Source of the DNA: Pycnopodia helianthoides
Taxonomy: Eukaryota; Echinodermata; Asteroidea; Forcipulatida; Asteriidae
DNA length: 64,000 bases
Assembly: GCA_032158295.1 (NCBI GenBank)
Contig: CM063256.1
Coordinates: 10,586,453 to 10,650,452, forward strand
Direction of reading: 5' to 3'
Shown here: positions 56,501-64,000 of the stretch, piece after piece
Numbering within the stretch: position 1 is the stretch's first letter
Layout: each line of letters opens with the position of its first letter
The notes under the pieces: model-generated
Database searches by the model: none
What the model saw: only the letters and a program-made list of their open reading frames with translations
What the model was told of the DNA's origin: nothing
Translations under genes and position numbers: made by a program

Positions 56501-57395
56501 GCCGGTAGGGGCCCTTCCTTTTCCATGATATTGTCATAAAACAAGAAGCCTTCAACCGACAAGCACAAAGTTGTTCTTTTTGCTGCCGACAGCTGCACTT
56601 AAAACGCTTCTTCGGCAACCAAAAACTAACACTAAACACGCTGCAGCTTGTTGAAATTAACAATTTTGGGGGTAACTTTGAGACGATGGGGGCAGCAGAC
56701 AAATTTCCAAACTGTTACGTGCCCAACGCTCGATTTCACAAAACACTAACAAAAGATTCATCTCAAATTGAGTTGTCAATACCGCATAATGATTTGTATT
56801 GTGACATCACACTATTCTTATTATAGCAATTAGGATTGGTGCACAGTTAAATGAATCTGAACTTTTTGTGAAATCGTCCAAAGGGCGGGCAGACGCTTAG
56901 GCTGTATCCGATTTGGCTGCGGCTACAGCTATGACTACGACTGTTGCTAAGGGTGTTTCTAAGGACGTGCAATACTTCAACGCATGTTGACTTCAAATTT
57001 TAGCCGTAGCCTTAGCTGTGGCTGCAAATTCAAATAGGCCTAAACAAATATGGGTTTGTATGTCTGCTGCCACCTAGCGTCCTTAAACGTCCATTTAAAT
57101 AATATTGGAAAGTGGATACAAGTTGAAAACGAAAAAATTGTCATATTATGACCCTCAAAGGTATCTGGAATTTAGAACCTGTGGATGGAAATGCTTTAGG
57201 ACTTTGAGCTTACTGACCATAAACATTGTATTTTGCAGGTATACGGGTATCTCTAGGCAGGAATCGGCCGAGCCGACTAAAGCAGAGAATGAATACCATG
57301 TGGAAATGCACGGTGGCTCAGACATTGACATGCAGAACGCTAGGGGAGACGAAGACCAAGGCATCCCTCTAGCGTCTGAAGCACTGGACGAGTAA
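44415..57395 (+). CDS. Type I membrane protein: SRCR - WSC - CUB - Sushi - TM (9 exons; N-terminus uncertain)
   Basis: Exons: 44415-44558, 47319-47498, 48886-49164, 49830-50009, 51013-51162, 51845-52021, 52988-53041, 54022-54109 and 57239-57395 (stop TAA). They join without a frame error to 468 residues, plus an unproven signal exon near 43.1 kb. Domains, counted from the first full codon: SRCR 1-108 with six cysteines (group A pattern: WGTVC, VVCKQLG, KCEG, LTDC, QC, EC); WSC about 111-200; CUB 203-311; Sushi/CCP 315-369 with four cysteines; a short stalk; a transmembrane helix 389-409 followed by a GRKKKKEG stop-transfer; and an acidic tail ending ASEALDE. All seven introns up to the helix are phase 1; the last is phase 2. 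SRCR, CUB and CCP modules bind proteins and glycans and WSC binds carbohydrate, so a cell-surface recognition or adhesion receptor is likely; the ligand is unknown. Kremen receptors also pair WSC with CUB, but they have a kringle and lack SRCR and CCP. The tail has no ITAM or other obvious signalling motif. Confidence 0.88.
44690..44882. repeat. Half copy of the GTGCATCACAAAA foldback family
   Basis: Matches 22020-22210 (GATGTTGACAAATTTT, GGGTATCGAAAACAATGGCA, TAGTACATCACAAAATTGAA) and ends CCTCTTTAAAGG. Its right TTAA is the left TTAA of the next element. Confidence 0.65.
44879..45432. mobile_element. Dispersed repeat family 4, TTAA-flanked copy
   Basis: A 554-bp unit with TTAA at both ends, the most complete member of the family also seen at 36117, 41257 and 48284. 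A piece of it (ACTATTTCGAGAACGGATTCC..GGAATCCTTCCTCGAAATAGT) is an internal inverted repeat. Confidence 0.65.
46131..46188. mobile_element. 42-bp palindrome with 8-bp target-site duplication
   Basis: AGTGTAAT at 46131-46138 and again at 46181-46188 brackets a near-perfect palindrome with 14-bp arms (CATAGAGCTATATA and TATATAGCTCTATG). An 8-bp duplication is characteristic of hAT transposons. Confidence 0.8.
46343..46363 (+). promoter_or_regulatory. YY1-like and CRE-like motifs inside an SRCR-gene intron
   Basis: AAGATGGCGGC (YY1 consensus) is followed four bases later by TGACGTC (ATF/CREB half-palindrome), in a locally CpG-richer patch. It could be an intronic promoter or enhancer; there is no direct evidence of use. 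Confidence 0.3.
47319..47498 (+). CDS. SRCR domain, second half (exon)
   Basis: Encodes AGGGAMFAQSRHSLGN, then HISKVKCEGTERKLTDCAHS and TDVKIECV, completing the six-cysteine domain. It contains two N-glycosylation sequons (NST, NVT). Acceptor T-tract then ATAG; donor GTAAGT. Confidence 0.92.
48284..48680. repeat. Dispersed repeat family 4, copy 4
   Basis: Same order of blocks as 36117-36530 (GTGAAA(C/G)TATTTCGTCT, GAAATCAA, GTGGTGTCCGTT, GCGGTTGGTACCCGCTGTCAC). It lies in the intron before the WSC exon. Left edge TTAA; right edge approximate. Confidence 0.6.
48886..49164 (+). CDS. WSC domain (single exon)
   Basis: Encodes PGFKACVKYD, then NINECAKLCRSDGYKYVGI, LECQCGS, NCSAFCRG and QNCGNEGSMAIHD. 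The eight-cysteine pattern with a GY/F-x-Y-x-G-(I/L) core and ECxCG defines WSC, a putative carbohydrate-binding module. One phase 1 exon carries the entire domain, which is ideal for shuffling. Confidence 0.92.
49830..50009 (+). CDS. CUB domain, first half (exon)
   Basis: Encodes CSGQFKSKFGAVTSPEFPGS, YPRHEGTCQWIVDVSENGD and FEMDDGDAL. The SPxFPxxYP and CxW landmarks of a CUB fold are clear. Acceptor CCCATCCACAG; donor GTAGGT. Confidence 0.92.
50640..50745 (-). mobile_element. tRNA-derived SINE head
   Basis: On the - strand: GTGTCGCGGCCGAGCGGCAT, variable arm, GTGTGGGTTCAATCCCTAAA. It lies in the intron splitting the CUB domain; its tail side contains TTGAGTAAGGCA. Confidence 0.7.
50766..50923. 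mobile_element. Hairpin miniature element with AAGGGCCTTTT ends
   Basis: AAGGGCCTTTTTTCGAAAT at the left pairs with TTTTGTAAAGGGCCTTT at the right; GGCTTGGGCTC pairs with AAGCCCAAG inward. Same family as 41097-41228. Confidence 0.7.
51013..51162 (+). CDS. CUB domain, second half (exon)
   Basis: Encodes ITINGGESWQKYNMANKP, then IIVRFTMGGANTNHKGFIMT, YQ. The (I/V)xVxFxSD..N..GF core is present, although the usual second disulfide pair is missing. Donor GTAAGA. Confidence 0.88.
51845..52021 (+). CDS. Sushi/CCP domain (single exon)
   Basis: Encodes TTCDVVSFPNGTL, VYRPGQMVKVLCDKDY and FAACDEDGSWVKAPECK. Four cysteines with Y, G, W and P at the standard positions define a complement control protein module. 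The sequon NGT lies in the first strand. Donor GTAAGA; the preceding T/G-run intron end is low-complexity. Confidence 0.9.
52040..52430 (+). mobile_element. TTAA-flanked miniature transposon, family 2
   Basis: A 391-bp unit only 18 bases after the Sushi exon donor. Inverted ends AGGGCACTGGACACGTTTGG and CCAAACGTGTGCGATGCCT, TTAA on both sides. Closely related to 60826-61199. Confidence 0.85.
52988..53041 (+). CDS. Membrane-proximal stalk (small exon)
   Basis: A 54-nt phase 1 exon encoding EAGPPGRSLIFTSTYLFM. Acceptor TCTCTCTTTGCAG, donor GTAAGTG. Supported because it joins the Sushi and transmembrane exons in frame. Confidence 0.75.
   Translation, partial: KPDHLVVPSYSRLLTFL
53237..53543 (+). 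mobile_element. AGACCTTTC-ended miniature element, copy 3
   Basis: A 307-bp copy with both ends intact (TAGACCTTTC and GAAAGGTCT), inside the intron before the transmembrane exon. Highly similar to 8504-8808. Confidence 0.85.
54022..54109 (+). CDS. Transmembrane exon
   Basis: Encodes LAVMGSLGIIFFMIICGVI then CVGRKKKKEG: one hydrophobic helix and a basic stop-transfer. Acceptor CCGTTTTTTAG; donor GTAAGA leaves phase 2. Confidence 0.9.
55066..55186. repeat. Foldback element, GCGTCCGATT ends
   Basis: GCGTCCGATTTGACGGCTTC at the left is answered by GAAGCCGCTTCAATCGGACG at the right; GGCTATGGCT/AGCCTATAGCC pair further in. A cousin lies at 56899-57042. Confidence 0.7.
55336..55359 (+). CDS. Possible 24-nt cassette microexon
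   Basis: ACAG precedes and GTGAGG follows a 24-nt block whose ends match the phase 2 junction between the transmembrane and final exons. Inclusion would add ENTGPEYV after KKKKEG and keep the downstream frame. If the donor is not used, the frame stops right after EYV. The polypyrimidine tract is weak, so this is a candidate only. Confidence 0.3.
56899..57042. repeat. Foldback element, CCGATTTGGCTGCGGCT ends
   Basis: CCGATTTGGCTGCGGCTACAG is mirrored by CTGTGGCTGCAAATTCAAATA on the right with a few mismatches. It lies about 200 bp upstream of the final exon. Confidence 0.6.
57239..57395 (+). CDS. Final coding exon, cytoplasmic tail
   Basis: Encodes YTGISRQESAEPTKAENEYH then VEMHGGSDIDMQNARGDEDQ and GIPLASEALDE, stop TAA. 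Acid-rich, with Y in ENEYHV as the only tyrosine in a plausible signalling context. Acceptor TATTTTGCAG. Confidence 0.88.
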
Positions 57396-60300
57396 ACCGT
57401 TATATTAGAAAGGTCACGGTCTGGGAATCGTCTTTCTTATATCCACCGCAAGAGGGAGCTACACAAAAATCGATGTCGACGCCATCTTGTTTGCTTTGTC
57501 TCGACTTTGAACGCTGGTTGTGGTCCTATGGGGGTTATTGATATCCAAGTCAAAATATTTTGTTTTCTTCTTCAAAAAGGATCTAGTATCCCACTTGTTT
57601 TCCTGTCTTCATTTGCTTTGTTCATTCTTATATATTTCCCACTAGTCGACAGACTTGCATTTCCACAAAAAAAAGGTTTTCAACCACACTGGCCTTCTCG
57701 GCCTGTCGACGATCTATGAAGCGCCCTCTTGCGACGGTATTTAAACCAGTGCTGCAGCGCCTTCGTGTGAGTTCCAAAGAACAACGTTCAAAACAAAATG
57801 TGTGGCCTCGATGTTACTGAATGTTTCTAAACTGAAGTGCAGATGCTAAATAGATTTCATACACTCTTGGTATCGGAAATTTATTCATCAGCGGAAGTAT
57901 TATGCACATAAAGTAAAAATTATGTCATTTTAATAACTTAGCATTTGTTAGCAGTAAAATATTTTAGAGCTTTTGCAGATTGATAGCAGATAGAAGTACC
58001 GCTGACGTCATTGAAGTTACTACGACAGTTTCGAAATTTTTCACCGATTTCTTTCTCAAAAAAATTAATAACTTCTTGGTCATTACTGCGAACTGCTGCG
58101 CGCGTATAAACAAAAACATTGTGTGAATAGTTTATCGTAACAAAACGTTTCCACGAACTTTTTTGCTTTTAAATGGCGTTTTAAAACAGTTTACAGAATA
58201 AGTCTTTGTAATAGTTGTCAGCATCCTCTAGAATAAACAGTTTCACTAATATTTTTCTACGAAAAAAAGATAACATCAGTCGTTTAGTTTTTTGGATATC
58301 TTTGGCTACTTTCACGGCCAACTTATCGCTGGAAATCATACCATGTCTTTGTCACCTTTCGAGCTTACTAGAATTACGTTGTGATGTGATAGAAAATGAC
58401 GTTTTGCCTCCAAAATTCTTTCCGAAGAAATGTTTAGCTTTATATTTAAAAAAAAATTACAAGATGTTTAGTTAAGGGTTTCTTTTTCGCATCATGAGAA
58501 ATTCATTTCACAGTATGCATTTTAAAAACTTCAAGCCATTTCACGCGCTTTGAAATCCAATTTTAACCTCACACAACAAGTTATGTTAATATTGTAAAAT
58601 ACATGTACTTTTAAAACAGATTATTTAGAAGAAAATATGTTTATATTACTTAAAATTATGATTCAATTTCCTGTATAATGTAAACTTAGCTGACTAGTTC
58701 TTTTTACTGCTTTTAATTACATTGTTGTTTTTTCACTCTAAATACAATAATTTATATTTTACCTCAATATTTTTTGTATTCTCTCCCCACTCAGAAAATT
58801 GGTTTACATCTTTGACAAAAAAGGCCTTTTAAAACGGTAGAAGTAGTTAAAATGAAGCAGAGTTATGTTATGGTGCTCCTTTTATACAAAATTTCAAAAG
58901 AGACAAAAAAATTAGACTAATTTTTTTGAAAAAAAAGAGAACGTAACAGTACCCCGTGTCTGTTAGCGAACTCAATAGAAGTAGTAAATACAATTTTAGT
59001 TGTAGATAAACTAGATTGCTTTCAATGTGGGACATAGAGTTTTAGTTTAAAGCAATAGAAATGGTCAAACTAGCTTTAAGTGGTTGTGAAGATCGTACCA
59101 TTTTAGAACGCTGCTTGTCATCAAAAGCTCCGAGGTTTTTCTATCTGTTTTGTCCTGGCCTCGTTGAGGGCGTCTTTGAAAACAAATTGAAGGTCTGCCT
59201 TTCTGGCAATGTGACGTGCTAAATCTTTACGTCACGGTTGAAGCTTACCTCATTGTCGTCACCAAAGACGCAAAGATAAAAAAATAATAGTAATATTAAT
59301 CATACTGCATAAACACATGCATATTATTTGTCGACCCGGTAAACTTGATGTTTTGGGGTGGATTTTTCTAAGAAACATCCCCGTTGTTTTTGCACACAGA
59401 ATCGAACCAATCACGTCCTCTGTCTTTCCAACCATCCGGATCCCTTTTGTTAAAAACCCAGCAGTGAGGGCCTCTGTCAGCACGAGTTGACATAGTGCCT
59501 CCATTGTATTAACCACGTCATACACACTGGTCAGCTCATAATGCCACGATATCCTAAGCTGGACCATGCCACACGTCCTAGAGGCGACGCTAAATCAACA
59601 GGAGTCGGTTATTTAATTGGGAGGGGTCGGGACAAATACTCTGTCAGCTTCCCTTGTGTACAACATCGGTATGTCAGTCGTCGGTGGTACCGCAGACGGA
59701 ACCTAATTATCAAACTTAACTCATTTAAGAAAACACATGAGCTTTAATTAACCCAGACAATACATGGACCTGTAAACGAAACACTTAACCTCTTAACGTA
59801 TGGAAAAAAGCCTGGAAGCATGTGCTAACTACGTACCACAGGGGCGTTGCAATCAAACAGGTCCCTCGCTTGTTGTGGGTTTAGTCTTCGGTGGTAACGG
59901 GTAGACACACTGCTCTCACACAAATTAACCTAACGTTATTACTGAAAAATGCGCATGGAATAAGGCGCCTCAAGAATGACTTCTGATGCTTTCCTGGTTG
60001 TTTCCATAAGTGCCAAGTTTTGTTGAACCAAGTGGACGTCAATCCTGTTTGCAACACAATTTTGAACAGACGAAGCAAAGTTTTTCTTTTTCACTTTTAG
60101 GCAGCATTCTGGAATAGAGTTACGCGTCCTGCTTTAACATTTTCCAACCTTGTTAAATAAACAGTGATTTTAAATATTGCTCAGTCGACTTTTATTTATG
60201 TAGGAAAACGTCAGTTAGTAGAAGATAATCGCTCAAACTATTAAGCCAGGCCTTTAACATGTTAGTTATTGTGTACAGCTACTTGAAATAGTCGTAGCAA

Positions 60301-60825
60301 AGTAAAATTTTTAAAACTAGTTTAATAGTTTAACTTTTGTATGCATGAACCATACATTTGCACGAACCAACATGTGACAGCCGTCACAAGCTTTCAGTTT
60401 ATCTATAACTGTTATATAAATTAATATTCAATGTTAAATATTATTAAGAAAATCGTGGTCTGTATAATTAAAGTGTATATTAGGAATTACGTTGGAGGAC
60501 AATTATTGAAGTACAAATTATGATGTATATACTGCAATCTTTTGTGTAATCAATTGGCAATTATTGTTAGAAGTATGTTAGATTCGGTCTTGTGTCAATG
60601 GAGATTGTACAATTTAAGTTGTTTACACATTCAAGTACAAATCTTGTGAAGATTTTACTCAGAAATGTTTGTAAGTTGAATAATTCAGTAAGTGTAAATG
60701 TTTTTTTCCGTTAGCAAGTATGACTATACCTGCTGGTTGCTAAACTATTACCGTAATATTTACGGGTATCGTGTGAAGAAACCCCACTAAATCAATGGTA
60801 ATCGGTATCAAAAAAAAATGCGGTT
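57396..60825. other. 3' UTR and downstream non-coding DNA
   Basis: No further exon recognised. The - strand frame at 59259-59567 and the + strand frame at 58215-58475 show no domain. A second AATAAA lies at about 60155. Confidence 0.45.
58232..58237 (+). terminator. Candidate polyadenylation signal of the SRCR-WSC-CUB gene
   Basis: First good AATAAA after the stop codon, about 840 nt downstream. Position is an inference. Confidence 0.35.
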
Positions 60826-61199
60826 TTAAAGGCACAGTACACGTTTGGTAATGACTCTGGAAATTAATGGCATTAAAAACTTACTTGGTAAAAAGTAGGC
60901 CTACAGCAGCCTTGGGTAGTATAATGAATTTTGAGAAACTTTTAACTTCGAAGTACTACGGTTATGGAAAATACGTCACTTTTTATTACCCCAAATTTGA
61001 ATCTGAGAAGCGTTTCTGTCAAAAACGCTTCTTCTTTCTGCGTGGAAATATTCGCTCCGGTTTTTCGGTGATATCTCAAAAACGCGACTACCTTTTGAAG
61101 TGAAATTTTCTCAGGTTAGTTTTATTATATGTACCTACATTTATATAGGATTAACACAATCAGTAGGCTCCAATTACCAAACGTGTATTGTGCCTTTAA
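60826..61199 (+). mobile_element. TTAA-flanked miniature transposon, family 2
   Basis: A 374-bp unit with TTAA at both ends and inverted termini AGGCACAGTACACGTTTGG and CCAAACGTGTATTGTGCCT. Central near-palindrome GAAGCGTTTCTGTCAAAAAC / GCTTC at 61008. Confidence 0.85.
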
Positions 61200-63200
61200 C
61201 TAAGAATCGATTATTGCAGTAATTGTTACGGTTGATACTCGATACTCGCATCTATAAACGTAACGCCTCCTCGTAAATTTTACGGCAATTGATTGGTACG
61301 TAATGCTTTTAGGTAAACCAATTCATAAATAATCGGTTATCGCAGTGTAATATTTTACGGATGGTTTCCGTTACGTTATGCATCTATTTACGCAGGCCTA
61401 TACCCGCAAATTTTGCGGTAATTGTTTACGTCTAATACTGCCGGGTAGATCCCCGTAAAACAACCGGACTTTGTTAAATTAGTCACCATTGAACGTTACA
61501 TTTTGTTGGAGAAAAATCTGAGATGTGAAATCTTTGGAATTCATAACCTCGATATCTAACCCAAGCAACGTGTTGCAACAAGTTGGTGTGAGTTTGGTAA
61601 CTCTAAAGAAATTTCACTTTACCTTTAGCAGATTCCAAATCCAATAACTTGACGTTGGCTGTTAATCGGACAATAAGGATCTCCTTGTAATCAATGTCGA
61701 GTAAAAAGTAATCTGGTATCATTTTTACGGCTTACTAAAAAGCCGTATTTTTGACCGCGTGGGGGCGCTATCAACGGCGAATTTCCTTGCATCACAATAA
61801 TCTACAGTCTTATATTATTCGAATGTCTGAATGTTGCTTTCTTGTATCAATGGCCAAATAGGTAAAATACAGATATGAACAAAGAAGAAGATATAAATTG
61901 TAATGCTCTGAACGACGTAAATTTGGTTGCACACGCCCTCACCCGGTCAGAAATACTGCGAATTATGAACCTCTGTCTTGCCTCGTTGTGATATCTCATT
62001 ATTGCACACTATTTCGTGTTAGAAGTAAAGCCCATGACCAATGTGTAGGCCGTTCATCATTATGTTTAGATAACACGGAAGAGAGACTGACACGGGAGGA
62101 GCAAAAATGTAAAAAAAAAAAAAAAAGCAGTAATTTGACGATTGTAAATAGTGTCGCATATTGTGATTTGCAGAAAACAGATCTTGTTTCCAAGTGGAGA
62201 TAGACCTAAAAAGGACAAAAAAGAAACAAAGAAATTGTTAATTATTGTTGTATTTTTTTAATCCCCTCTTAAAGGTAATTTTTAGAAAAAGTTATGACTG
62301 AAAGTGCACAACACGATACATTCAGAAGGTGTTGTGGGAGAAAAGCGAAAGAAGCCAAACAAATTGTGGATAATGCGGTCAAATACTATGGTAGCCCGGA
62401 AGGGACATCGCAAATTGCAAATATCGGCGTTTATTCACGACAAAAATGGGCAACACTGCGGTTTGTGCGTATTTGCGGTTTACGGTGTTTCTTCGGAACA
62501 CCCATGCAATACACTGCCATAGGCATACGGCGTTACGTCCTAAGTTGCACATTATATTCGGTAAGGTTCATACAAGATGCGTAAAGAAAGACACCTCTTG
62601 TAAAGCATTTTCAGAATCTGGCTCGACGCCGAAACACTCACTATGGCAAAACAAACTTTGGGCTTTGACGGCATTTCGACAGCGGAATTCGGTTATAACA
62701 GCCATGCTTCGGTACAACGGTGATTCGGTTTATACACTCGGTTTATGGTTTCTATCATGTACTTGTGATCATTTTCAGACTTAGTCATGTTTCCGTATCC
62801 AGTTGTTCAATTGTTATCGTTACACTGTACGGTAGCCTACAAGGTAATTCTTGCCACGCAATGACATTGGCACTGTTTGTATTTACCCCAGTATCGCACT
62901 GTTGTAATTGTAGACAAGGCCTTTGGTGCCTTATATATGCATTCCTTTTTTTCAACAACATAAAAATACATTTCTTCTTGTATACACGGGTTTGTTTGAA
63001 CAATGCTGCTGTATTCAGTCTGGCCCAGTGTCCATTTTATACGGTTGTTTGCACCCAATAGAGGGCTTTGTTGAACTGTCCTGCTGACTTTAAAAGTCCA
63101 ACCATATTGCTCGGTAGGTAGCCAATACAAGAGGGCCATGCTTGAAAAACTAATTGTTGCGTTTAGTGGCCAATGATAACGCACAGATGTGCACCAATCA
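61200..63200. other. Non-coding stretch
   Basis: Sequence at 61250-61460 is rich in TTTACGG and GTTACG strings but no unit is clear. The + strand frames at 62294-62784 overlap in three frames; none matches a family I know. Confidence 0.4.
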
Positions 63201-63245
63201 ACCAATAGAGGAGCTTACTGTGCAGCAGCGAGCTCCTCTATTGGT
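63201..63245. repeat. Perfect 15-bp inverted repeat
   Basis: ACCAATAGAGGAGCT and AGCTCCTCTATTGGT flank a 15-nt loop. Confidence 0.85.
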
Positions 63246-63299
63246 AACCAAACGTTTATAGATCGCTGTGTATCGGTGGTTAGATGTTGTGACTATAGG

Positions 63300-63424
63300 T
63301 GGTCTGAACAAACCCCTCTTTTCATAGCAACAATTAATCAATAGAATGGTTCGTACTCTAGGTTGTCCGAACAAACCCCTCCTTTTTTTAGCAGCAGTCA
63401 ACCAATAGAATGGTTCGTACTGGC
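63300..63424. repeat. Two-copy tandem repeat, about 63 bp
   Basis: GAACAAACCCCTC.TTTT, AGCA(A/G)CA and CAATAGAATGGTTCGTACT occur twice in direct succession. Confidence 0.85.
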
Positions 63425-64000
63425 CAGACTGTACTGTAATGTGCACTGTATTTTTATGGTCATTTTTGCCGGTGACTCTTGAAGTAATGTTCGTGTGCAT
63501 CGATGTCACATTTTTGTCAATCTTCGCTGGAAATAAAAGTTAAGTTTTAGAAAATCCAACACGGTTGTTTTAGCTTCCTCCTTCAATATGTCATTTGTTA
63601 AAATCTCCTTGGTAGACGATGGTAAATATTAAATGGTTACCTATTCCCGGTTCACTCTTCCATTTACACGTGGAGAAACCATGATAGATTGCAACTGTTA
63701 CACCATCCCATCCAAGTGACCTTTCAAAGATTTAGCAGTAAAGAATACTGTCACTCATTCACGTGTAAAGGTACTGTAAAAGTGAACAGTGATCTAATTA
63801 CTTATTCAGGTGAAGAGGCACAGGAAAAGAGAACAGGAAGTTGGTTACTTACTCTCCGTAATTGTAGAGCGAGCTTATAGGCAATTCTCTATTGTTATAG
63901 GTATTCATGTTCCTTTATAAGGATGAGTATATACATGTGGAATAGAAATATAGCAATGAGAACAGATATAGCAGACTTGATATCTCCATTGTTAGAAATA
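63425..64000. other. Non-coding end of window
   Basis: Nothing recognised; the frame at 63689-63880 has no known domain. Confidence 0.4.

Noticed and set aside
62294..62784. Overlapping open frames near the right edge
   Set aside because: Three frames overlap with no conserved motif or splice signal pattern, so they look like chance.

Overview
This is a window of animal nuclear DNA. Genes are sparse and split by long introns, splice sites are conventional GT-AG, the DNA is AT-rich with many microsatellites, and miniature transposons are very dense. The families present (a group A scavenger-receptor cysteine-rich domain, a WSC domain, a stand-alone P2X7-C-terminus-like protein, a CR1/Jockey-type LINE, tRNA-derived SINEs and abundant TTAA-flanked miniature elements) point to a marine deuterostome invertebrate. 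An echinoderm is my best guess, but that is an inference from content and not from any database match.

Two genes can be built exon by exon. The first (10.49-12.82 kb, + strand, three exons, 229 residues) has an acidic low-complexity N-terminus and the cysteine-rich domain found at the C-terminus of P2X7 receptors, with no channel part. The second occupies 44.4-57.4 kb on the + strand. It has nine confident exons coding 468 residues and encodes a type I membrane protein with the order SRCR - WSC - CUB - Sushi/CCP - transmembrane helix - short acidic tail. Every ectodomain intron is phase 1. A plausible signal-peptide exon lies at 43.09 kb, but its splice donor is not canonical. A phase-compatible 24-nt microexon may be used at 55.34 kb.

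A THAP zinc-finger domain with at least two frame breaks lies on the - strand at 15.7-16.1 kb, with an exon-like block at 15.06-15.17 kb. Retroelement remains are a 5'-truncated, frameshifted LINE at 20.1-21.3 kb, a second LINE 3' fragment on the - strand at 19.1-19.4 kb, a 73-nt tRNA-like unit at 19.58 kb and four tRNA-derived SINE copies (5.7, 32.1, 41.8 and 50.7 kb).

Most of the remaining recognisable sequence is small DNA-transposon debris. Several families sit between TTAA tetranucleotides and begin AGG or AGA, which fits Kolobok-type elements (TTAA target, RRG termini, THAP-bearing transposase). Others are a roughly 305-bp family with AGACCTTTC ends, GGTCA/TGACC-rich repeats, and several foldback elements, two of them with clear flanking direct repeats (44.08 and 46.13 kb). 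Tandem arrays lie at 17.7, 28.8, 35.3 and 37.1 kb.

No bacterial or viral genes, CRISPR arrays or operons are seen. Most other open frames are short and show no coding signal I can recognise.
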